Counted from the first letter of the stretch, positions 1-8,532 are shown. The stretch: DNA of 19,310 nucleotides from Prevotella sp. UBA3208 (GCA_002363695.1 DEWO01000160.1:1-19310); one strand, 5' to 3'. The notes: generated by a model not told the origin, from the letters alone. A program made the numbers and translations.

Positions 1-458
1 TCAACACCTACTCTGGCTCTCACACGCCCAATACGTTAGGGCAGATGGTGATTCCTACCGACCCCTGCGGCAGCAAGAATCACATAGCTGTTCAAGTACA
101 CAGCTACGATCCATGGGACTGGGTGAACACCTATGACATGAAGTGGACATCACAATGTACCGAAGAGGTCACACGCTTGTTTGCTGATTTGGACAAGCAC
201 TTCATCTCGAAAGGCTATCCTGTCATTCTGGGCGAATACGGCTCCAATGGTGTTGGCGAGAAGACCATCAACAAGAACTGCACAGATGAGCAGAAGTCAG
301 AGGCTGGCCGTCAGGCTGCCGACATTGCCCGGCTGTGTAAGAAATACCATGCGGCCTCGTTCTACTGGATGGGTGTCGTTGACGGAGACGACCGCAAGGA
401 AGATAGCTTCAAATGGAGTATGGAACAGGTCGCAGACTCCATTGTCAGCACCAAATAA
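1..458 (+). CDS. GH5-family endo-glycanase, C-terminal part (5' end outside window)
   Basis: This is the last ~151 codons of a glycoside hydrolase; the frame is open from the window edge and ends at TAA 456-458. VQVHSYDPWDW resembles the His/Tyr-bearing strand of the GH5 (beta/alpha)8 barrel. VILGEYGSNG matches the strand carrying the catalytic nucleophile, which would be the Glu encoded at 234-236. The acid/base Glu would lie upstream of the window. GH5 enzymes are retaining beta-glycanases acting on glucans, mannans or xyloglucan. Clustering with two GH26 genes only 12 bases downstream suggests a hemicellulose (mannan or glucomannan) role, but the subfamily cannot be fixed from this fragment. 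An internal ATG at 45 is not the true start. Confidence 0.85.
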   Translation, partial: NTYSGSHTPNTLGQMVIPTDPCGSKNHIAVQVHSYDPWDWVNTYDMKWTSQCTEEVTRLFADLDKHFISKGYPVILGEYGSNGVGEKTINKNCTDEQKSEAGRQAADIARLCKKYHAASFYWMGVVDGDDRKEDSFKWSMEQVADSIVSTK

Positions 459-470
459 CAAAGGAACCGC

Positions 471-1928
471 ATGAAAGCAATTTATGCCATCTTTTTAGCA
501 GCACTCCTTAACATGGCTTGCAGTAGTGGTTCGAGTGAGGAAAAGACTCCCGTAGTTCCCCCATCACCTACCCCAACGGTTACCGTCACACTGGAGAAAC
601 AGTCTATTAGCAATGGTGAAGAAGTAGACCCTGCAACGACCAATCTATTGACACTGACCTATAATGTGAATGTCATTGTGAATAGCAGCTATAATATCAC
701 ATTAAACGGCAACCGTCTCATGGCTCAAAGCAAGGAGAACACAGTAGAGATACCCCTTGGTCTACAGCCCAGCAAGGAATATACACTTCAGTTGTCTGAG
801 GGTGCCGTCATTGCAGCCAGCGACCCAAGCGTCAAAGCACCGGCATTCACGCTGACGTTCAAGACCACGGCCAAGGAAGAGCCCGAACAGACATACACCA
901 TTCCTGCGGAACCAGTCACGGCATCGGCCGAGAGTGCCAAGAAACTATATGCCTATCTGCTAAGCCAATACGGGCGGAAGACTATCTCCAGCGTGATGGC
1001 AGATGTCAATTGGAATACCATTTGTGCCGAGAAAGTCCACGCACTGACCGGACGCTACCCAGCCATGAACTGCTACGACTTCATCCATATCTGCTACTCT
1101 GCTCCCAACAGCTGGATAAACTACGAAGACACCAAGCCTGTCACGGACTGGGTCAATGCCGGTGGACTGGTACAGCTGATGTGGCACTTTAACGTTCCAA
1201 AGAACGAGGGCTCAACAGACTATGCCTTCTATACGGACGGCAACAACTTCAAGCCCTCGCGTGCCCTCGTCAGCGGCACGTGGGAAAACAAGTGGTTCTA
1301 CGAACAGATGGACAGGGTCATCAACATCCTACAGAAGCTACAGGAGGCTAATATTGCAGCAACGTGGCGCCCCTTCCACGAGGCAGCGGGCAATGCTACA
1401 GCCCGACAGCAGGCCAGCTGGACCAAAGCCTGGTTCTGGTGGGGCATTGAAGGAGCAGAGGTGTATAAGCGCTTATGGCGTGCTATGTTCGACTACTTCC
1501 AGCAGAAGGGTATTCATAACCTCATCTGGGTATGGACCACTCAGAACTATAACGGCAATAGCAACAACTATTATCAGGACTCCAACTGGTATCCCGGTGA
1601 CCAGTATGTAGACATCGTGGCCCGCGACCTCTATGGCAGCAATGCGGCTCAGAACAAGCAGGAGTTCTTGGAGATCCAAAGCACCTATCCAACCAAGATG
1701 GTTGCTTTAGGTGAGTGTGGTAACAACTATGATGAGAACCAAAAGTTGATAACGGAGGCCGCTCTCATGTCTGACACGTGGACTTTAGGTGCCCTGTGGA
1801 GCCACTTCATGGTGTGGTGCACGAAGGAACAGAACACCACAATGACCATGTGCAGCGATAACTGGTGGAAGGATGCTATGAACAATGCGAATGTAATCAC
1901 ACGTGATCAATTACCAAATTTAAAATAA
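471..1928 (+). CDS. GH26 beta-mannanase-like lipoprotein with N-terminal Ig-like domain
   Basis: The 485-residue product begins with a lipoprotein signal peptide whose lipobox is LNMAC (Cys17), so it is probably outer-membrane anchored. Residues ~35-140 form a beta-rich Ig-like domain with alternating Val/Thr strands and NGEEVDP and GLQPSKEYTLQL motifs. Residues ~150-485 are a GH26 barrel. WRPFHEAAG carries the likely acid/base Glu304 and ALGECGN the likely nucleophile Glu415, both in the usual GH26 setting. GH26 enzymes are mainly endo-beta-1,4-mannanases or mannobiohydrolases. The start is supported by AAGGAA about 7 bases upstream and by the signal peptide. It lies 12 bases after the GH5 gene and 4 bases before the next GH26 gene, so the three are probably co-transcribed. 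Exact substrate is inferred. Confidence 0.92.
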   Translation: MKAIYAIFLAALLNMACSSGSSEEKTPVVPPSPTPTVTVTLEKQSISNGEEVDPATTNLLTLTYNVNVIVNSSYNITLNGNRLMAQSKENTVEIPLGLQPSKEYTLQLSEGAVIAASDPSVKAPAFTLTFKTTAKEEPEQTYTIPAEPVTASAESAKKLYAYLLSQYGRKTISSVMADVNWNTICAEKVHALTGRYPAMNCYDFIHICYSAPNSWINYEDTKPVTDWVNAGGLVQLMWHFNVPKNEGSTDYAFYTDGNNFKPSRALVSGTWENKWFYEQMDRVINILQKLQEANIAATWRPFHEAAGNATARQQASWTKAWFWWGIEGAEVYKRLWRAMFDYFQQKGIHNLIWVWTTQNYNGNSNNYYQDSNWYPGDQYVDIVARDLYGSNAAQNKQEFLEIQSTYPTKMVALGECGNNYDENQKLITEAALMSDTWTLGALWSHFMVWCTKEQNTTMTMCSDNWWKDAMNNANVITRDQLPNLK

Positions 1929-1932
1929 ACGC

Positions 1933-3111
1933 ATGAAGAAAATACTTTTGTTGGCAACAGCAGCACTTCTGACCGCTGCCTGTGGCAATAACGAGAAGAA
2001 AGCAGACGACCCGCTGGCCGACAGCGGGCGCACCCAGCGAACGGAGAACTTGTTGGAAAACCTCAAAGCGATAGGCGACAGTACGGTATATCTATTTGGC
2101 CATCACGACGACACCGTCTACGGTATCGGCTGGGAGGCAGACTACAGCAACGACTCTACCATTCACCAACGTTCTGACGTAAAGAGCGTCTGCAACGACT
2201 ACCCCGCCCTACTGAGCTTCGACCTGGGACATATTGAGTTAGGCGACTCGCTGAATCTGGACGGTGTACCTTTCCAGCGTATCCGTCAGGAAATCATTGC
2301 CCACTATGACCGTGGTGGAATGATTACCCTCAGCTGGCACGTCAACAATCCCCTCAGTGGCGGCACATCGTGGGTGGCAGACTCGCTGAAAGAGGTAGAG
2401 ACCCGCACGGTAGCCAGCGTACTGGAAGGCGGCGAGAAACATGAATTGTTCCTGTCGTGGATAGACCGCGTAGCGGATTTCCTGAACTCACTCGAAACAC
2501 CCTATGGTGTCAAGGTTCCTGTCCTGTTCCGCCCTTGGCACGAGCACACGGGTTCGTGGTTCTGGTGGGGACAGGAGCATTGTACCGCAGAACAATACAA
2601 GGCCCTCTGGCAGATGACGGTCAACAGACTGAAGGAAAAAGAGGTTGTTAACGCGCTCTATGCCTATTCGCCTGGCACTGAGGCAGACGGTGACAAGACG
2701 AAGTATATGGAACGCTACCCCGGTGACGACATCATTGACCTTTTAGGACTGGACTGCTACTGCTGGGCTCCTGAGGCTGACACGACACAGATTGCTAACT
2801 ATGCTGCTACGCTGGACAAGAACCTTGGCATGGTGTGCGCCATAGCCAAGCAGCATCAGAAAGCCGCAGCCCTCACGGAAACGGGCTACGAATGTCTGAA
2901 GACACAGGACTGGTGGACCAAGACACTGGCTCCGGTGCTGGAGCGTCATCCCATCAGCTACGTACTGGTATGGCGCAATGCCCACAACCGTCCGAACCAC
3001 TTCTTTGCCCCCTTCCCCGGCCAGCAGACGACATCGGACTTCATCCGCTTCTATAATGACAAACGGACGCTGTTCCTGCATGATATGAATGGCTTATATC
3101 TGAAGAAGTAA
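1933..3111 (+). CDS. GH26 beta-mannanase-like lipoprotein, catalytic domain only
   Basis: The 392-residue product has a lipoprotein signal peptide with lipobox LTAAC (Cys17), followed almost directly by a GH26 catalytic domain (~residues 35-390). FRPWHEHTG carries the probable acid/base Glu204, ALTETGYE the probable nucleophile Glu316, and SWHVNNPLSGG is another typical GH26 signature. It lacks the Ig-like module of the upstream GH26, and the two domains differ clearly in sequence, so this is not a recent duplication. Bacteroidota mannan loci often pair an endo-acting with a mannobiose-releasing GH26; that division of labour here is inference. It is the last gene of the + strand glycanase run and ends at a palindromic convergent terminator region. 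Confidence 0.92.
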   Translation: MKKILLLATAALLTAACGNNEKKADDPLADSGRTQRTENLLENLKAIGDSTVYLFGHHDDTVYGIGWEADYSNDSTIHQRSDVKSVCNDYPALLSFDLGHIELGDSLNLDGVPFQRIRQEIIAHYDRGGMITLSWHVNNPLSGGTSWVADSLKEVETRTVASVLEGGEKHELFLSWIDRVADFLNSLETPYGVKVPVLFRPWHEHTGSWFWWGQEHCTAEQYKALWQMTVNRLKEKEVVNALYAYSPGTEADGDKTKYMERYPGDDIIDLLGLDCYCWAPEADTTQIANYAATLDKNLGMVCAIAKQHQKAAALTETGYECLKTQDWWTKTLAPVLERHPISYVLVWRNAHNRPNHFFAPFPGQQTTSDFIRFYNDKRTLFLHDMNGLYLKK

Positions 3112-3131
3112 ATTCAGTGTAATTACAAAGC

Positions 3132-3168
3132 AAATTCAGTGAATTTGGTGACCAAATTCACTGAATTT
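3132..3168. terminator. Perfect palindrome between convergent genes, likely bidirectional terminator
   Basis: Arms of 18 bases (3132-3149 and 3151-3168) are exact reverse complements around the single base G3150. Each arm is itself an interrupted palindrome (AAATTC-AGT-GAATTT and AAATTC-ACT-GAATTT). It sits between the stop codons of the GH26 gene (+) and the GH5 gene (-), 20 and 15 bases away, where a shared terminator is expected. The stem is AT-rich and lacks a classic GC-rich stem with a long T-tract. The start of the unit (AAATTCAGTG) also occurs just upstream, at the GH26 stop codon (3111-3120). Confidence 0.7.
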
Positions 3169-3183
3169 ACTATTATATGATGA

Positions 3184-4506
3184 CTACCGGACCTGCACTT
3201 TATCGCTGAGGCCCATATACTTCACGGCATGGCTTATCACCTCGAGTGTCGACTTGTCGGTGGCAAAGACCGAGTTCAGCCCCTGTGCCTCCTGTGCCGG
3301 GTCGTTGGTATAGTCGTCACCGGGCTGCCACTGGATATGCTGCGGATTGGCAAAGCCGCCCCAGCCCCAGAAATTACATCCGGCAAAGCGACCGCCTTTG
3401 GAGGCATTGTCGGAGACGGCATTGAACACCTGGCGATAGTAGATGTCGCGCCACTGGGTGGTACTCGTCTTGTCGTAGGAGAACTCGTCGCGGGGAAATC
3501 CGAATTCCTCCATCACCAGGGGCTTGTTCAGCGAGTCGCAGACGGTAAGATGCTGTCCGATATAGTCCATCGTGTTCTTCAAGGCCACCTGCAGCGTCGA
3601 GTCGTTCTGCATCTCCTTGCCCTCAGGATTGCGCAGCCATCCCCAGTTGTAGGGCCACAGGTGAACATTACAGTAATCTATGTTCTTGTCCGCACAGATG
3701 CGCGTCCAGGAACTCAGGTCATTCTCACAGCCCCATGAGCCCTCGCTGCCTACAGAGATGAGGTGGTTCTTGTCCAGCGAGCGGATGAGTGCCGAGGCTT
3801 CAGCCAACCACTGTTCAAAGGCAGGCAGCGCTTCCTTGCTGAAAGCACGCGGCTCGTTGCCTATCTGCCACGACATGATGGCCGGGTCGTCGGTATATTT
3901 CAGTCCCGTATAGCGGTTGGTACGCCCCAGAATGAAGCGCACGTAATTGTAGAACAGTTCATGCGCCTTCTTGTTGGTGGCATACTTCGCCATGGCCTCC
4001 ATGAATGCCGGATAGCCAGCCTCGTCCGGTCGCGGCTGTTTCCCCTGTCCTGCATGTTCCAGATAGAAGCCGTAGCCCCCACTCCATTCCCACGAGTTGT
4101 TCAGATAGAGCACGGCAACCATCTGACGTTTGCCCATCTCCATGAGCAGATAGTCCAATCCGGCCAAAATGGTGTCGTTATACTCGCCCGGCTTGACCTG
4201 CAACGTAGGTTCTACCTTGGTCTTCACCCCGCGTTCACCGTCGCTGCCGACCAGAATGCGCAGGTTGTCAATGCCCATACGCTTCATCTCGTCCAGTTCC
4301 CTGACCAGTCGCTCGCGATTACCGCCCTGCCCTTCCGAGCCGAGGATGGCCCCGTACCAGAAGTTGGTGCCCACATAATAATAAGGTTTGTCACTACGCA
4401 CGAAGTGGCCGTTCTCCACTCGTACGAAATCTGCAATCGCTTGTTGTTTCTGCTGGCATCCGGCCATCAGGGCCACCGCTGCCACAAGTAGTAATAGCTT
4501 CTTCAT
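3184..4506 (-). CDS. GH5 mannan endo-1,4-beta-mannosidase-like lipoprotein
   Basis: The 440-residue product starts at the ATG read from 4506, chosen because it opens a lipoprotein signal peptide with lipobox LMAGC (Cys17). A longer in-frame start at 4608 would lie inside the upstream kinase gene. Opening motifs such as YYYVGTNFWYGAILGS and NLRILVGSDGE resemble the GH5 subfamily 7 mannanases. QIGNEPRAF carries the probable acid/base Glu218, and VMEEFGF the probable nucleophile Glu334. Subfamily assignment is from memory of motifs only. The gene follows the sensor kinase by 13 bases, so the two are probably one - strand operon. Together with the convergent GH26 genes it supports a mannan-degradation locus. 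Confidence 0.9.
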   Translation of the reverse strand: MKKLLLLVAAVALMAGCQQKQQAIADFVRVENGHFVRSDKPYYYVGTNFWYGAILGSEGQGGNRERLVRELDEMKRMGIDNLRILVGSDGERGVKTKVEPTLQVKPGEYNDTILAGLDYLLMEMGKRQMVAVLYLNNSWEWSGGYGFYLEHAGQGKQPRPDEAGYPAFMEAMAKYATNKKAHELFYNYVRFILGRTNRYTGLKYTDDPAIMSWQIGNEPRAFSKEALPAFEQWLAEASALIRSLDKNHLISVGSEGSWGCENDLSSWTRICADKNIDYCNVHLWPYNWGWLRNPEGKEMQNDSTLQVALKNTMDYIGQHLTVCDSLNKPLVMEEFGFPRDEFSYDKTSTTQWRDIYYRQVFNAVSDNASKGGRFAGCNFWGWGGFANPQHIQWQPGDDYTNDPAQEAQGLNSVFATDKSTLEVISHAVKYMGLSDKVQVR

Positions 4507-4519
4507 TTTTCCATATAGT

Positions 4520-6310
4520 TTAAGAGTCTTGCTGTTTTTGCATTTTCGGCAATTCAAAGATGAATCGCGAGCCCTCGGTATATTCCGCATCCAGCCATAT
4601 TCTGCCATGAAGCAGTTTCACAATAGCCTGACAAATGGTAAGTCCCAAGCCCTGCAGCTTCACATTATCGCCCATCTCGCGGAAAGTATCGAAGACATGA
4701 GGCTTACGGTCCTCGGGAATGCCCCTTCCGGTATCCGTCACACTGGTGCGCACCATGTCGCCACACTCTACACAGGAAAGCGTGATGACACCTTCGTCCG
4801 TATATTGTATCGCATTCTGGAGCAGATGCTTCAACAGCGATTCCATAGCCTCCAAATTAGTTTGTACCGTATAGTCGTCGGGCAGGTCAGACTCATAGAG
4901 CATCCTCACCCCCGGCTTACATAACGGACGCATGGAGTCCACCATGTGGCGGCAAAGATGATTCGGCGACATCGTATAGTCGATGGGCAGCGACTTCTTG
5001 CTTTCAAAAAGCGAGAGTTCGCCCAGCTCGTCAATCAACTTCTTGATACGCTTCGAGTTGTCCTTAATATGCTTTCGCAGTACCTCGCGCTCCTCGGGCT
5101 GCAGATGATAGTCACCGCTGCTCAGTATGTCGGACAAGCCCTCAATGGGGTTCATCGGTGCACGCAGTTCGTCGGTAATATGGGTAATAAACTCATTCTT
5201 CATGTCGAAAGCCTTCACCGCCTTGTCGCGTGCCTCACCGAGGCGGACGTTTTCCTTCTCCAGCCGCTTAATACGCTGGTGGTGCTGCCAGAGCACAAGG
5301 GCGAGGATGATAATGATGGCCCCGATAAGCGTATAGATGAACAGATGTTTCCACTGGGCCTTCTCGTTTTCCAGCACTTTCTGTTCCAGTTTCAACCGCT
5401 CGTTGTTCATCTGCACATAGCAGCTGGCAACCACGTTACCATGGGAGACAAGCACGATGGAGTCATTGATAGCCTTGAACTTGGCCATATATTCATAGGC
5501 CTTGTCATTATCGCCCATGCGGTGGTAGATGACAGCCATTCGCTCTGCACGTTTCTCAGGAGAGAGGTCTTTACAAAGCTGCAAAGCCCGCTCGTAGTTG
5601 CCGTTCATAATCTCATAGTTCACCTCTACCACAGGCTCAATAGTGCCGATGCCGTCAGACTCCTTCAGGGCCTGCAGCTCCCCGTAAATGCTGTCGTAGA
5701 GTTCCTTGTTGCTCTTATTGAATGCAAACTGACTCAGCCGGAACAGCGCCCTGCCTTTGTGGATTGGCGCCACATTAGGCTCAGCCAAGATTTGACGGGC
5801 ATACTTCAGACCCGCCTTCTGGTCCTTGCGGTGGTTAGCTATCTTCATCAGTTCCTGCAGGTCGTCACCGGCACTCTCACCGGGAAAATACTTGTGACGG
5901 AAATCAACGGCAGCCAGGAATTTCGCCTCTGCGTCTTGGTAGTCCTGCTTCTGGAGCGCATTCACGGCCCTGACATGCAGTACGACATAGTTGCCCCAGA
6001 AGCTGTTCTTGTCTTCCGCATAGTCGGCAATATTGTCCGCTATCTCCTCTGCCAGCATGTAGTTCTGATGTGCAGCCTCGTAAGTGGACTGGTTTCCCCA
6101 GGCTGTATAGAACAAGCGCTCATCACCTTTCTTCAGGCATTCGGACTTCAACTTTTCTGTGACCTCCGTAAAGCGGTCTTTGTCGTTTGTACTGATTAGT
6201 TTCAACATTTCCGCCTGCAGCTTCATCATGTGTAGATTGTCCTTAGCCATGACAGACAGGCTCAGCAGACAGAATAAGACGATTCCAATCATTCTCATTG
6301 TTCGCATCAT
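4520..6310 (-). CDS. TPR-containing membrane sensor kinase with H-box His replaced by Asp
   Basis: The 596-residue product has an N-terminal signal peptide (~1-22), a helical TPR-like periplasmic sensor (~30-310), one membrane helix (~322-343), a short coiled coil, a HisKA-like dimerisation region (~370-435) and a HATPase_c domain (~455-592). The ATPase half looks intact: Asn499 in the N-box (HLLQNAIQYT), Asp526 in the G1 box (DTGRGIP), an F-box, and GLGLTI as G2. The H-box reads FITHITDELRAPMN, so Asp380 occupies the slot of the phospho-accepting His of (S/T)HE(L/I)RTP; the nearest His is residue 377. No receiver or DNA-binding domain is fused and no response regulator is adjacent. It lies in a probable operon with the downstream GH5 gene and is divergent from dsbD. 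It may be a pseudokinase or a partner-dependent ATPase sensor. Confidence 0.9.
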   Translation of the reverse strand: MMRTMRMIGIVLFCLLSLSVMAKDNLHMMKLQAEMLKLISTNDKDRFTEVTEKLKSECLKKGDERLFYTAWGNQSTYEAAHQNYMLAEEIADNIADYAEDKNSFWGNYVVLHVRAVNALQKQDYQDAEAKFLAAVDFRHKYFPGESAGDDLQELMKIANHRKDQKAGLKYARQILAEPNVAPIHKGRALFRLSQFAFNKSNKELYDSIYGELQALKESDGIGTIEPVVEVNYEIMNGNYERALQLCKDLSPEKRAERMAVIYHRMGDNDKAYEYMAKFKAINDSIVLVSHGNVVASCYVQMNNERLKLEQKVLENEKAQWKHLFIYTLIGAIIIILALVLWQHHQRIKRLEKENVRLGEARDKAVKAFDMKNEFITHITDELRAPMNPIEGLSDILSSGDYHLQPEEREVLRKHIKDNSKRIKKLIDELGELSLFESKKSLPIDYTMSPNHLCRHMVDSMRPLCKPGVRMLYESDLPDDYTVQTNLEAMESLLKHLLQNAIQYTDEGVITLSCVECGDMVRTSVTDTGRGIPEDRKPHVFDTFREMGDNVKLQGLGLTICQAIVKLLHGRIWLDAEYTEGSRFIFELPKMQKQQDS

Positions 6311-6360
6311 CTTTAGTGTATTTTTTTCTGATAATTAGTAAAAGTTATATAAATCACCTG

Positions 6361-6368
6361 CAAAGTTA
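6361..6368 (-). promoter_or_regulatory. Bacteroidota -7 box for the kinase-GH5 operon
   Basis: On the - strand this reads TAACTTTG followed by C, matching the Bacteroidota sigma factor -7 consensus TAnnTTTG. It lies about 50 bases upstream of the kinase start codon in an AT-rich divergent spacer. No clear -33 TTTG box is visible at the expected distance. Confidence 0.6.
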
Positions 6369-6442
6369 CAATTTTTTTGTCATTTCCATTGCTTCGCTCA
6401 GAAAATTTATGCACAAAGATATAAAAAATAAAAGAATATTCG

Positions 6443-6450
6443 TACCTTTG
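6443..6450 (+). promoter_or_regulatory. Bacteroidota -7 box for dsbD
   Basis: TACCTTTG followed by TG matches the TAnnTTTG consensus. It is 21 bases before the chosen dsbD ATG. A longer in-frame reading starting at 6298 would include this promoter, which argues for the downstream start. No obvious -33 box is seen. Confidence 0.7.
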
Positions 6451-6471
6451 TGCCATAAAGTTCGAAAAAAA

Positions 6472-8472
6472 ATGAAGAAACTGCTCTCTACCCTACTTTT
6501 GCTGCTCACTGTGGTCACTATCCATGCACAGATGCAAGACCCCGTACACTTCCGCTCGGAACTGAAGAGAATCAGCGACACAGAAGCCGAACTGCTGTTC
6601 CAAGCCACCATTGATGACGGCTGGCATGTCTATTCCACTGACCTGGGCAAGGGTGGTCCCATCTCGGCCACTTTTCATGCTGACCGCATGGAGGGTGCCC
6701 AGACCGTCGGCACACTGAAAGCCCGAGGCAAGGAGGTGAAGCAGTTTGACAAAATGTTCGGCATGGAGGTACGCTACTTCGAACAGGCTGTCACCTTCGT
6801 TCAGGAAATACGCTTTACCAAGCCCCAATATGACATCAGTTGCTACGTCGAATATGGGGCTTGCAGCGACCAGATGTGCCTGCCGCCTTCGAGTGCAGAA
6901 CTGAAAACCAAGGGCCAGGGAATTGAGGTCAAGGAAGTTGCCAAGCCCGACACTTCACTCATTGCCCAGCCACAACTTCCGGCCATAGGAAAGGACTCTG
7001 CACTGACCTCTAAGAAAGACTCCGTATTAGCGGCAAAAGCCTTATGGGAGCCCGTTATCGAAGAACTGCAAACCATTGGTAATAAAAATATTACGGACGC
7101 AAGCGTTTCGTGGTGGATAATATTCCTCGAAGGTCTGTTAGGCGGATTCCTGGCCCTGTTTACCCCCTGCGTCTGGCCCATCATTCCCATGACCGTTTCC
7201 TTCTTTCTGAAGCGCAACAAGGAACGGACAAAAGCCATCCGCGAGGCTACCACCTACGGACTGAGCATCGTTGTCATCTACGTCCTGCTGGGGCTGGCTG
7301 TCACCCTGCTCTTTGGTGCCTCAGCACTCAACGCCTTGTCCACGAATGCTGTGTTCAACATCTTCTTTGCCCTGCTGTTAGTGGTCTTTGCCGCCTCCTT
7401 CTTTGGAGCCTTTGAACTGACACTTCCTGCTTCGTGGACGAACAAGATGGACCAGAAGTCTGAGTCTACCACCGGCCTGCTCAGCATCTTCCTCATGGCC
7501 TTCACACTGGCCCTGGTCAGCTTCTCGTGCACCGGTCCCATCATCGGATTCCTGCTCGTTGCCGTGTCTACGCAAGGTAGTATTCTGGCACCAACCATTG
7601 GTATGTTGGGCTTCGCCATTGCCTTGGCCATCCCCTTCACGCTCTTTGCCCTGTTCCCCTCGCTGCTCAAGTCCGCACCCAAGTCGGGCGGATGGATGAA
7701 CACCATCAAGGTCGTGCTGGGCTTCATCGAACTGGCTTTTGCCCTGAAGTTCCTCTCCGTAGCCGACCTCGCCTACGGGTGGCACCTGCTCGACCGTGAG
7801 GTGTTCCTCGCCCTCTGGATTGTCATCTTCGGACTCTTAGGTGCCTATCTCTTGGGATGGATACGCTTTCCTCACGACGACGAGGGCCATCGCACCAACG
7901 TGCCTCAGTTCTTCCTCGCACTGGCCTCACTGGCCTTTACCGTCTACATGGTGCCTGGACTCTGGGGAGCACCTTGCAAGGCCATCAGCGCCTTCACACC
8001 ACCCATGAATACCCAGGACTTCAACCTCTACCAAGGCACCGTCGAGGCCCGGTTTACGGACTACGAACAGGGCATGGCTGCTGCACAGGCTGAGGGCAAG
8101 CCCGTCATCATCGACTTCACGGGCTTTGGTTGCGTCAACTGCCGCAAGATGGAGGCCGCCGTATGGAGCGACCCACAGGTGGCAGACATACTGAACAACC
8201 AATACGTCCTTATCTCCCTCTATGTGGACGACAAGACTCCCCTGCCCCAACCCATAGAGATAGAGGAGAACGGCCAACAGCGTACCCTGCGCACCATTGG
8301 TGATAAGTGGAGCTATCTGCAGCGCACCAAGTTCGGAGCCAACGCACAGCCTTTCTATGTCCTGCTTGACAACGAAGGACACCCCCTGGCTCCCAGCCGT
8401 TCGTACGACGAAGACATTGCTGCCTACCTCCAGTTCCTGCAGCAGGGTCTCAGCCGCTACAGCCGCCAGTAA
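6472..8472 (+). CDS. dsbD: Thiol:disulfide interchange protein DsbD
   Basis: The 666-residue inner-membrane protein passes electrons from cytoplasmic thioredoxin to periplasmic disulfide partners. Three redox modules are visible. A signal peptide (~1-20) precedes a periplasmic N-terminal domain with the pair Cys131/Cys136 in ACSDQMCLPP. A multi-helix membrane domain (~215-500) carries Cys233 in TPCVWPIIPM and Cys353 in SFSCTGPIIG. A C-terminal thioredoxin-like domain has Cys554-Val-Asn-Cys557. All six redox cysteines are thus present and the order matches the family; Cys131 and Cys136 are four residues apart, one fewer than in E. coli. The ATG at 6472 is chosen because it opens the signal peptide and lies just after a promoter box. 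It is divergent from the sensor kinase, and a tandem repeat starts at its stop codon. Confidence 0.95.
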   Translation: MKKLLSTLLLLLTVVTIHAQMQDPVHFRSELKRISDTEAELLFQATIDDGWHVYSTDLGKGGPISATFHADRMEGAQTVGTLKARGKEVKQFDKMFGMEVRYFEQAVTFVQEIRFTKPQYDISCYVEYGACSDQMCLPPSSAELKTKGQGIEVKEVAKPDTSLIAQPQLPAIGKDSALTSKKDSVLAAKALWEPVIEELQTIGNKNITDASVSWWIIFLEGLLGGFLALFTPCVWPIIPMTVSFFLKRNKERTKAIREATTYGLSIVVIYVLLGLAVTLLFGASALNALSTNAVFNIFFALLLVVFAASFFGAFELTLPASWTNKMDQKSESTTGLLSIFLMAFTLALVSFSCTGPIIGFLLVAVSTQGSILAPTIGMLGFAIALAIPFTLFALFPSLLKSAPKSGGWMNTIKVVLGFIELAFALKFLSVADLAYGWHLLDREVFLALWIVIFGLLGAYLLGWIRFPHDDEGHRTNVPQFFLALASLAFTVYMVPGLWGAPCKAISAFTPPMNTQDFNLYQGTVEARFTDYEQGMAAAQAEGKPVIIDFTGFGCVNCRKMEAAVWSDPQVADILNNQYVLISLYVDDKTPLPQPIEIEENGQQRTLRTIGDKWSYLQRTKFGANAQPFYVLLDNEGHPLAPSRSYDEDIAAYLQFLQQGLSRYSRQ

Positions 8473-8532
8473 GAGCCAAGTATTGCAAAATAAGAGGCAA
8501 GTATTTGGCAATAAGAGCCAAGTATTGGTCAA
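8470..8532 (+). repeat. Three tandem 21-bp repeats starting at the dsbD stop codon
   Basis: Units at 8470-8490, 8491-8511 and 8512-8532 share the pattern TAAGAGsCAAGTATT plus a variable six-base end. The first TAA is the dsbD stop, so each unit, being a multiple of three, places another in-frame TAA. No protein role is apparent. Confidence 0.85.

Noticed and set aside
4507..4608. N-terminal extension of the - strand GH5
   Set aside because: It overlaps the kinase coding region and would bury the lipoprotein signal peptide internally.
4946..6199. 417-residue open frame on the + strand antisense to the sensor kinase
   Set aside because: It mirrors the kinase codons, has no domain signature, and lies wholly inside a well-supported gene on the other strand.
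6298..6471. N-terminal extension of DsbD
   Set aside because: It would contain the promoter -7 box and precede a clear signal peptide beginning at 6472.
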